Origin: Clostridia bacterium
GTDB taxonomy: Bacteria > Bacillota > Clostridia > Oscillospirales > SIG627
Assembly (NCBI GenBank): GCA_017453605.1
Contig: JAFTEP010000010.1
Span: 1-5,809, forward strand
Length of the DNA: 5,809 nucleotides
Direction: 5' to 3'
Under the pieces are notes generated by a model. It worked only from the letters and a program-made list of their open reading frames with translations. It made no database searches and was not told the DNA's origin. Positions 1 to 5,108 of the stretch are shown here, piece after piece (positions within the stretch are counted from its first letter, which is position 1; every line of letters begins with the position of its first letter). The position numbers and the translations under genes were made by a program.

Positions 1-1
1 C

Positions 2-412
2 TCGGTGCGCATCGACGTGAGGCGCGGCGAGCAGCTCAAGAACAAGACCGACATCATCGGGAACCACACCAAATGCAAGGTCGTCAAAAACAAGGTCGCG
101 CCCCCCTTCAAGGTCGCGGAGTTCGACATCCTCTACGGCAAGGGCATAAGCTACGAGGGCGAGGTCCTGGATCTTGCGATCCTCATGAACATCATCGAGA
201 AGAGCGGATCCTGGTTCAGCTACAAGGGCGAAAAGATCGCCCAGGGCAGGGACAACGCGAGGGCGTATCTCGAGCAGAACCCCGACGTGACAAACGAGAT
301 CGACGCCAAGATCCGCGCCGGATACGAAAAGCTCGACGACACCGTGACGGGAGCCGCGGACACTCTCGACGACGACGATGACGACGAACTCGGACTCGAC
401 GGGCTTGAGTGA
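2..412 (+). CDS. recA: RecA recombinase, C-terminal part (5' end outside window)
   Basis: RecA forms an ATP-dependent filament on single-stranded DNA, drives homologous strand exchange and triggers LexA-type cleavage. The window holds the last 136 codons. They begin with SVRIDVRR, the tail of the classical RecA signature, so the Walker A and B motifs and the DNA-binding loops lie upstream and are not seen. The segment TKCKVVKNKVAPPFKVAEFD and then ILYGKGIS, followed by SGSWFSYKGEKIAQGRDNA, match the end of the RecA core and the start of its C-terminal domain; the match is closer to the Bacillus form than to E. coli. The protein ends in an acidic tail with six aspartates in a row. Such acidic tails are known to damp DNA access in other RecA proteins. 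The reading frame is open to the left window edge, so this is a truncation by the window, not a broken gene. It stops with TGA and is followed by prs after 55 bases. Confidence 0.97.
   Translation, partial: SVRIDVRRGEQLKNKTDIIGNHTKCKVVKNKVAPPFKVAEFDILYGKGISYEGEVLDLAILMNIIEKSGSWFSYKGEKIAQGRDNARAYLEQNPDVTNEIDAKIRAGYEKLDDTVTGAADTLDDDDDDELGLDGLE
368..385 (+). repeat. Short GAC trinucleotide run encoding Asp6 in the RecA tail
   Basis: Six consecutive Asp codons (five GAC and one GAT) lie in frame near the end of recA. Gain or loss of a unit would keep the frame and only change the length of the acidic tail. It is a short low-complexity run, probably a product of selection for acidity together with strong codon preference, rather than a true microsatellite. 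Confidence 0.6.
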
Positions 413-453
413 TCCCGCAGGAAAACAAAAATAAAAGCCGAAAAAAACCGAAT

Positions 454-460
454 CGGAGGA
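454..460 (+). promoter_or_regulatory. Ribosome binding site for prs
   Basis: The sequence CGGAGGA lies seven bases before a GTG codon. It supports the GTG start at 468, which is also the first possible start after the in-frame TAA at 432. The 55-base gap around it is A-rich and shows no stable hairpin, so prs is likely transcribed by read-through from recA. Confidence 0.8.
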
Positions 461-467
461 TAAGACC

Positions 468-1619
468 GTGGAACAGATAACAAGCGACAACATTTTTTCT
501 CTTCCCGAACGCTTCGCGCCGCTCAAGCTGATCGCGCTCAACAGCGCCAAGACGCTGGGCGATCAGATCAACTACTACCTCATGGAAATGGCCGACAAGG
601 CCGGCTTCGAGACCGACGGGTTTTTGGTCCAGTCGGAGTGCCCGAGGTTTGCTTCCGGCGACGCCAAGGGCATAATCAAAGAGAGCGTGCGCGGCGACGA
701 TCTGTATATAGTCGTGGACGTCGGCAACTACAGCTGCACCTACGAATCCTTCGGCATGACCTGCCACATGTCCTCTGACGACCACTATCAGGATCTCAAG
801 AGGGTCATCTCGGCGGCGGGCGGCAAGGCCTGCAGGATCAACGTCATCATGCCGCTTCTGTACGGCGGACGCCAGCACAGAAGGACCTACAGGGAATCGC
901 TCGACTGCGCGATGAGCCTGCAGGAGCTCGAGAGCATGGGCGTCAGCAACATCATCACCTTCGACGCTCACGATCCGAGAGTCGTCAACGCGATCCCGCT
1001 CACCGGCTTCGACAACGTCATGCCCTACTATCAGTCGCTCAAGGCGCTGTTCAAAAAGGTCCCGGGATTCGTCCCCAAAAAGGACAAGCTGATGCTCGTC
1101 AGCCCCGACGAGGGCGGAATGACCCGCAACATCTTCTACGCCTCGATCTTAGGTACCAAGCTCGGAATGTTCTACAAGCGCAGGGACTATTCGAGGCTCG
1201 TCAACGGCAGGAACCCGATCATCGCCCACGAATATCTCGGCGAGGACGTTTCGGGAATGGACATCATCGTCGTCGACGATATGATCTCCTCCGGCGAATC
1301 CTTCCTCGATATCGCAAGAGAACTCAAGAAGAGGAACGCCGACCACATTTTCTCGATCGTCACCTACGGCATCTTCACCAACGGCCTTGAAAAATTCGAC
1401 CAGGCATACGAAGAGGGGATCATCAGCGGCGTGCTCTGCACCAATCTGACCTACGCCTCGGAGGAACTCAGGGCGCGTCCGTGGTACATCGAGGTCAACT
1501 GCGCAAAGTACATCGCCTACATAATCGCCGCGATCAACCACAACACCTCCGTCAGCGATCTGCTTGATCCCCACGACAAGATAATCCAGCTCATCGAGAA
1601 ATACGGCTGGGGAAGATGA
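468..1619 (+). CDS. prs: Ribose-phosphate pyrophosphokinase (PRPP synthetase), divergent long form
   Basis: The predicted reaction is ribose 5-phosphate + ATP to PRPP + AMP in the cytoplasm, feeding purine, pyrimidine, NAD, histidine and tryptophan synthesis. The 383 residues are longer than the usual ~315. Family landmarks in order: FASGD at 61-65 followed by IKESVRG at 70-76 (canonical FSDGE...IEESIRG), the flexible catalytic loop RQHRR at 135-139 (canonical RQDRK), FDAHD at 165-169 (canonical DLH metal site), VSPDEGG at 211-217, KRR at 237-239, and the PRPP loop VVDDMISSGES at 268-278. Extra length sits near residues 79-106 and 240-258 and at the C terminus. The KRR lysine and arginine and the DD of the PRPP loop are kept, so activity is likely, but other positions differ from the classical enzyme. 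From memory, a similar ~380-400 residue form is common in Clostridia. GTG start; the stop overlaps recX. It could instead be a specialised paralogue with altered regulation. Confidence 0.9.
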   Translation: MEQITSDNIFSLPERFAPLKLIALNSAKTLGDQINYYLMEMADKAGFETDGFLVQSECPRFASGDAKGIIKESVRGDDLYIVVDVGNYSCTYESFGMTCHMSSDDHYQDLKRVISAAGGKACRINVIMPLLYGGRQHRRTYRESLDCAMSLQELESMGVSNIITFDAHDPRVVNAIPLTGFDNVMPYYQSLKALFKKVPGFVPKKDKLMLVSPDEGGMTRNIFYASILGTKLGMFYKRRDYSRLVNGRNPIIAHEYLGEDVSGMDIIVVDDMISSGESFLDIARELKKRNADHIFSIVTYGIFTNGLEKFDQAYEEGIISGVLCTNLTYASEELRARPWYIEVNCAKYIAYIIAAINHNTSVSDLLDPHDKIIQLIEKYGWGR

Positions 1620-2086
1620 CGCCCTCCGCCGAGAGGCTGTACAAGAAGGCGCTCGGCAGGCTCTCGATCTCGGATATGACTCCGCGCGGTCTCTACGAAT
1701 GGCTCATAGAAAAGGAGCCGGACGCCGATCACGGCGACGCGAAGGAAGCCGTCAGGCAGCTTTTCAGGGACGGCTTCGTCAACGAGGAGAGATATTTCGG
1801 GGAGCTTCTTTCGGAGGGCGAAAGAAAGCTCTGGGGCGAACTGAAATTCAAAGAAGAGCTGAAAAAAAGGCGCTTCGGAGATAAGTACGCGAAGCGCTTC
1901 GCGTCACTGGAGATAGATTTTTGTGAGCGCGCCAAAGCTCTCGCGAAAACGCTCTGCCCGAACGGCGTTTCTTCCGACGCCGAAAAACGAAAGCTCATAA
2001 GCCGCCTCGCCGCAAAGGGACACAGCTTTGAAAACGCCCGTTCGGCGGCGCTCTCGGTCACTTCGGGGGACGCCGGAGAAGAATAA
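1616..2086 (+). CDS. recX: RecX, regulator of RecA
   Basis: RecX binds RecA filaments and usually limits their extension or activity. The 156-residue all-helical protein shows the three-repeat RecX layout: ALGRLSISDMTPRGLYEWL near 12-30, then FVNEERYFGELL at 54-65 (the family's 'lnDeryA' motif), KLWGELKFKEELKKR at 71-85, and a third repeat around 105-147 (KRKLISRLAAKGHSFENARSAAL region). Length is close to E. coli RecX (166) and shorter than the Bacillus protein (~264). Its ATG overlaps the prs stop as ATGA; the only purine-rich stretch, GGGGA at 1609-1613, is too near the start to be a good ribosome binding site, so translation probably depends on ribosomes finishing prs. A later Met at residue 21 has no ribosome binding site and would lose the first repeat. 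Being just one gene from recA strengthens a call that sequence alone makes only moderately, since RecX diverges quickly. Confidence 0.88.
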   Translation: MTPSAERLYKKALGRLSISDMTPRGLYEWLIEKEPDADHGDAKEAVRQLFRDGFVNEERYFGELLSEGERKLWGELKFKEELKKRRFGDKYAKRFASLEIDFCERAKALAKTLCPNGVSSDAEKRKLISRLAAKGHSFENARSAALSVTSGDAGEE

Positions 2087-2091
2087 GGGGG
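2085..2091 (+). promoter_or_regulatory. Ribosome binding site for the M42 peptidase
   Basis: AAGGGGG lies six bases before the ATG at 2098 and starts inside the recX stop codon, fixing the start of the peptidase. The gap between the genes is only 11 bases, so there is no room for a separate promoter other than inside recX. Confidence 0.7.
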
Positions 2092-2097
2092 ATAAAT

Positions 2098-3138
2098 ATG
2101 AAATTTGACGTCGATATCGCTTTTCTCGTCGACTGCTTCAAGGACATCGTTTCTGTGCCGAGCCCGCTCGGCTACGGCAAAATGCTCGACCCGGTGCTCG
2201 ACAGATACGCCGAACGCTTCGGCAAAAAGACCTTCCGCGACCGCCGCGGCACGCCGTACGTCCTGCTCGAGGGCGAGGATCCTTCAAAGACAGTCCTCGT
2301 CGGCGCGCATTCCGACACCATAGGGCTCGTCGTCAGGAGGATCGACACGGACGGCAAGCTGAGAGTCAGGGCGCTCGGCGGTATAGTCTATTCTTCTCTC
2401 GAGGGCGAGACCGTCTATATCATCAACCGCGAGGGAAAGATCTTTTCGGGACTGATGAGCTGTCAGAAGCACTCGACCCATTCGTTTTCCGGAATGGCAA
2501 AAGAGCCGAGGGACGAGGACACGATGCTGATAAACATCGACGAGAGAGTTTCCACTAAGGAAGAAGTCCTCGCGCTCGGGATCAGGCCCGGAGACCCGGT
2601 CAGCGCGGAGCCTCACGCCGTCCTCACGCCGTCGGGATTCTTGAAATCGAGATACATCGACGACAAGGCGGCCGTCGCCTGCGTCTTCACGATGCTCAAA
2701 TACCTTTGCGAAAATTCACTGAAACCCAAATACAACACGCTTCTGGCCTTCCCCTACTGCGAGGAGAACGGGCTCGGCGGCGCGTACGTCCCGCCGGAGG
2801 TCTCGGAGTACGTCGCCGTGGACATCATCCCGACCGGTCCGGACACCGACTGCACGGAGTTCACGACCGCGGTCTGCGCCTCGGATATCATCGGCCCCTA
2901 CGACTACGATCTCACCTCGCGCCTTCTCGCATACGCCGAAAAGGCTGGCTGCGAGTGTACGGTCGAGCTCGCGAAGATCTATTCGACCGACGCCGCGGCG
3001 GCAATGAGATCGGGCAACGATCTGGTCGGAGCCGCGTTCGGCATGCCGGTCTTCGGCAGTCACGGGATGGAGCGCACGCACGTCGACGGGCTGAAAAACA
3101 CCGTCAACCTGCTCCTCGCCTACGTTCTGGATATCTGA
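2098..3138 (+). CDS. M42 family metallopeptidase (aminopeptidase-like)
   Basis: A cytoplasmic di-metal aminopeptidase is predicted, of the M42 (TET/glutamyl aminopeptidase) type that trims peptides. The 346-residue length is normal. Expected metal ligands and catalytic residues can be placed: His71 and Asp73 in GAHSDTIG, Asp188 in SRYIDDKAA, the EE pair Glu222-Glu223 in CEENGLGGA, Asp242 in VAVDIIPTGPD, and His322 in FGSHGMERTH. These line up with H68, D182, E212/E213, D235 and H323 of the archaeal TET2 enzyme as I recall it. The C-terminal part (SGxxDYxLT-like GPYDYDLT, STDAAAAMRSGNDL, SHGMERTHVDGL) recalls the M42 subgroup that includes the peptidase of the NAGGN osmoprotectant system rather than ordinary PepA/YsdC, but the asparagine-synthetase-like and acetyltransferase partners of that system are absent here. 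Substrate is unknown. No signal peptide or membrane segment is seen. It may be co-transcribed with recX and rimO. Confidence 0.87.
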   Translation: MKFDVDIAFLVDCFKDIVSVPSPLGYGKMLDPVLDRYAERFGKKTFRDRRGTPYVLLEGEDPSKTVLVGAHSDTIGLVVRRIDTDGKLRVRALGGIVYSSLEGETVYIINREGKIFSGLMSCQKHSTHSFSGMAKEPRDEDTMLINIDERVSTKEEVLALGIRPGDPVSAEPHAVLTPSGFLKSRYIDDKAAVACVFTMLKYLCENSLKPKYNTLLAFPYCEENGLGGAYVPPEVSEYVAVDIIPTGPDTDCTEFTTAVCASDIIGPYDYDLTSRLLAYAEKAGCECTVELAKIYSTDAAAAMRSGNDLVGAAFGMPVFGSHGMERTHVDGLKNTVNLLLAYVLDI

Positions 3139-3171
3139 AAATTCAGTTCAGGAAAGAAAAAACCAAAAAAG

Positions 3172-4515
3172 ATGAGTATAAAAGTCGGATTCATTTCGCT
3201 GGGATGCCCCAAAAACCAGACAGATCTCGAACTGATGCTCGCGCGGGTCAACAACGCGGGCTTTGAGATCGTCGAGGAGGACATCCGCGCCGACGTGATG
3301 ATCGTCAACACCTGCGCTTTCATAAAGAGCGCGAAGGAGGAGTCGATCGAGGCGATCCTCGACCTCGACTGGCTCAAAAAGAACCGCTCGCTCAAGGGCA
3401 TCGTCGTCACCGGCTGTATGGCGCAGAGGTACTTCGACGAGATAAAGAGCGAACTGCCCGAGGTCGACGCCGTCCTGTCTCTCGGCTGCGAGGGCGAGAT
3501 CTGCGAGGCGATAAAAAAAGTCTACGACGGCGAAAAGTATTTCGCCTCGTCCGAGCCGGAAAAGCTCGTGATGGAGGGCGACAGGGTCGTCAGCACCCCG
3601 CCCTACACCGCGTATCTGCGCATTGCCGACGGCTGCGACAACCGCTGCAGCTACTGTGCGATCCCGCTCATACGCGGAGGCTTCCGCTCGAGGAAGATCG
3701 AGGACGTCGTCGCCGAGGCGAAGGTCCTGAGAGGGCTCGGAGTAAAAGAACTCTGCGTCATAGCGCAGGACACCTCCGCGTACGGCAGGGACATCTACGG
3801 AAAGCCTTCTCTCGACAGGCTTTTAAAGGAGATCTGCCGCGAGGTGCCGGATTTTGAATGGATCAGGCTCTTTTACTGTTATCCCGACAAGATCACGGAC
3901 TCCCTTATCGACGCGATCGCTTCTCTGCCGCAGGTGGTGAAGTACATAGACCTGCCGATCCAGCACATAAGCGAGCCCGTACTGAAGAGGATGAACCGCC
4001 ACGGCGGGCCGGAGGTCGTGATCGACGCGATCCGCCGCCTCAGAGAAAAGATCCCCGGGATCGCGATCCGCACGACCGTCATGACCGGCTTTCCGGGAGA
4101 GACGGGGAAGGATTTCGACGAGCTTCTCGCGTTCGTAAAAGAGACCCGTTTTGAAAGGCTCGGAAGCTTTGTGTATTCCAGGGAGGAGGGCACTCCCGCC
4201 TACAGATTTGACGGCAGGGTCCCAAGGAAAACCGCCGAGCGCCGCATGGAGAGGATAATGGAGGCGCAGTTCGATATCGCGCAGGAGCTGAACGCGGCGA
4301 AGATCGGCACCGTTCAGACCGTTCTCGTCGAGGGCTGGGATCCCGTAAGCGAGAGGTGGTTTGGAAGGACCGCGGACAGCGCGCCCGAGATAGATCCGAA
4401 GGTCTATTTCACGAGCGGGAGAAGACCCGCCGAGGGAGACTTCGTGAAGGTGAAGATCGAAGAAGTCCTCGATTATGACTTGCTTGGAAAAGCTCTCAGG
4501 GAGGATAAGAAATGA
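3172..4515 (+). CDS. rimO: Ribosomal protein S12 methylthiotransferase RimO
   Basis: RimO is a radical-SAM enzyme with two iron-sulfur clusters that adds a methylthio group to a conserved aspartate of ribosomal protein S12. The 447 residues show the full layout: an N-terminal domain with cluster cysteines C11 (SLGCPKN), C48 (NTCAF) and C82 (GCMAQR); the radical-SAM core with C155, C159 and C162 in GCDNRCSYCAIPLIRG and the later YIDLPIQH and MTGFPGET; and a C-terminal TRAM domain from about 373. The DNRCSYCAIP form and DSAPEID at 402-408 separate it from the tRNA enzymes MiaB and MtaB. The conserved N terminus begins at residue 4, so the ATG at 3172 must be the start, although the nearest ribosome binding site-like sequence (GGAAAG, 3151-3156) is weak and 15 bases away. 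The end overlaps pgsA by ATGA. The rimO-pgsA neighbour pair is common in Bacillota. Confidence 0.96.
   Translation: MSIKVGFISLGCPKNQTDLELMLARVNNAGFEIVEEDIRADVMIVNTCAFIKSAKEESIEAILDLDWLKKNRSLKGIVVTGCMAQRYFDEIKSELPEVDAVLSLGCEGEICEAIKKVYDGEKYFASSEPEKLVMEGDRVVSTPPYTAYLRIADGCDNRCSYCAIPLIRGGFRSRKIEDVVAEAKVLRGLGVKELCVIAQDTSAYGRDIYGKPSLDRLLKEICREVPDFEWIRLFYCYPDKITDSLIDAIASLPQVVKYIDLPIQHISEPVLKRMNRHGGPEVVIDAIRRLREKIPGIAIRTTVMTGFPGETGKDFDELLAFVKETRFERLGSFVYSREEGTPAYRFDGRVPRKTAERRMERIMEAQFDIAQELNAAKIGTVQTVLVEGWDPVSERWFGRTADSAPEIDPKVYFTSGRRPAEGDFVKVKIEEVLDYDLLGKALREDKK
4498..4504 (+). promoter_or_regulatory. Ribosome binding site for pgsA
   Basis: AGGGAGG inside the last codons of rimO lies seven bases before the pgsA ATG at 4512. 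It shows that pgsA can start translation on its own as well as by coupling through the ATGA overlap, and it fixes the start. Confidence 0.8.
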
Positions 4516-5108
4516 AATTTCTGAAAAAGATCAATCTGCCGACAAAGTTCACGCTTCTGAGGATGATCCTCGTGCCGGTGCTGCTGGTGTTTATGGTGAT
4601 AGAAGAGCTCTTCGGTTCCGATTCGGTTCCGAGGATCATTTCCGCGGCTGTCTTCGCGATCTGCGCGCTGACCGATTTTCTCGACGGATACATCGCCAGG
4701 AAAAAGGATATGGTCACCGATCTCGGAAAATTCCTGGATCCGATCGCGGATAAACTTCTGATCCTCTGTACCATGATGGCGTTCTGCGCCTCGCCGGTGT
4801 ACGAATATCTGCACCTCTGGGCGTTCATCGCGGGCGTTCTGGTTCTTATGAGGGAGCTGATAGTCACTTCTCTCAGGCTTCTCATGGCGGGAAAGAACAC
4901 CGTGATCGCCGCCTCCTGGCACGGCAAGTGCAAGACGGTCTCGCAGACGGTTTTCGTTCTCGTCGCGATCTTAGAGCCCGTCATCCACGACCCCGAATAC
5001 GTTCTGACCTACGTCGCGCTCGCCGTGATGGCTGTCATGACCGTCTTCTCTGGCATACTCTATCTTGAACAGTACCTTCCCGTCATAATGGAGGATCAGA
5101 AAAAATGA
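4512..5108 (+). CDS. pgsA: CDP-diacylglycerol--glycerol-3-phosphate 3-phosphatidyltransferase
   Basis: PgsA is an integral membrane enzyme that joins CDP-diacylglycerol and glycerol 3-phosphate to phosphatidylglycerol phosphate, the committed step to phosphatidylglycerol. The 198 residues include the complete CDP-alcohol phosphotransferase motif D-G-x2-A-R-x8-G-x3-D-x3-D at Asp58, Gly59, Ala62, Arg63, Gly72, Asp76 and Asp80. The N terminus INLPTKFTLLRMILVPVLL resembles Bacillus PgsA (LPNKITLARI). Hydrophobic segments at roughly 13-31, 41-57, 82-96, 102-118, 143-156 and 164-184 fit about six membrane helices. The conserved RELIVTSLRLL stretch follows at 114-124. The connector between the first two helices (residues 34-41) is encoded by a perfect 11-bp tandem duplication. 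Both ends overlap neighbours by ATGA (rimO before, cysS after), so expression is tied to them. Other members of the fold, such as cardiolipin or phosphatidylserine synthases, are less likely given the N terminus and the rimO neighbour. Confidence 0.95.
   Translation: MKFLKKINLPTKFTLLRMILVPVLLVFMVIEELFGSDSVPRIISAAVFAICALTDFLDGYIARKKDMVTDLGKFLDPIADKLLILCTMMAFCASPVYEYLHLWAFIAGVLVLMRELIVTSLRLLMAGKNTVIAASWHGKCKTVSQTVFVLVAILEPVIHDPEYVLTYVALAVMAVMTVFSGILYLEQYLPVIMEDQKK
4611..4632 (+). repeat. Perfect 11-bp tandem direct repeat inside pgsA
   Basis: The unit TTCGGTTCCGA occurs twice with no spacer (4611-4621 and 4622-4632), covering codons 34-41 of pgsA. Because the unit is not a multiple of three, the two copies are read in different frames (FGSD then SVPR), and a change of one unit would shift the frame. 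The segment falls in the variable connector between the first two predicted membrane helices, where length changes would be tolerated. Confidence 0.9.
5090..5095 (+). promoter_or_regulatory. Ribosome binding site for cysS
   Basis: GGAGGA near the end of pgsA lies nine bases before the ATG at 5105, supporting that start in addition to the ATGA overlap with the pgsA stop. Confidence 0.8.

Noticed and set aside
405..432. Possible promoter with TTGAGT and AAAAAT spaced 16 bases, just before prs
   Set aside because: Each box matches only four of six consensus bases, and A-rich sequence will give such matches by chance. Read-through from recA is the simpler view.
448..456. Small inverted repeat CCGAATCGG next to the prs ribosome binding site
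   Set aside because: A three-base stem with a three-base loop is too weak to be a terminator or an RNA switch, and there is no following T run.
216..971. Long open frame on the minus strand (251 codons) opposite the end of recA and the start of prs
   Set aside because: It lies antisense to two strongly conserved genes, crosses their boundary, and encodes an arginine-rich low-complexity stretch opposite the Asp run. High GC content makes such shadow frames common.
3136..3174. The M42 and rimO frames are the same, with only a TGA and 11 codons between them, suggesting a read-through fusion
   Set aside because: Two neighbouring genes share a frame one time in three by chance. No read-through context or selenocysteine hairpin is visible, and both proteins have complete normal ends.
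2706..3266. Plus-strand open frame of 186 codons running from inside the M42 gene into rimO
   Set aside because: It is an out-of-frame reading with a strongly arginine-rich product and no family resemblance, while both overlapping genes are conserved.
3511..3520. ATAAAAAAAG with a seven-A slippery run in rimO (also at 5321-5330 in cysS)
   Set aside because: The runs are ordinary Ile-Lys-Lys codons. The zero frame stays conserved after them, and I see no stimulating hairpin or meaningful product in another frame.
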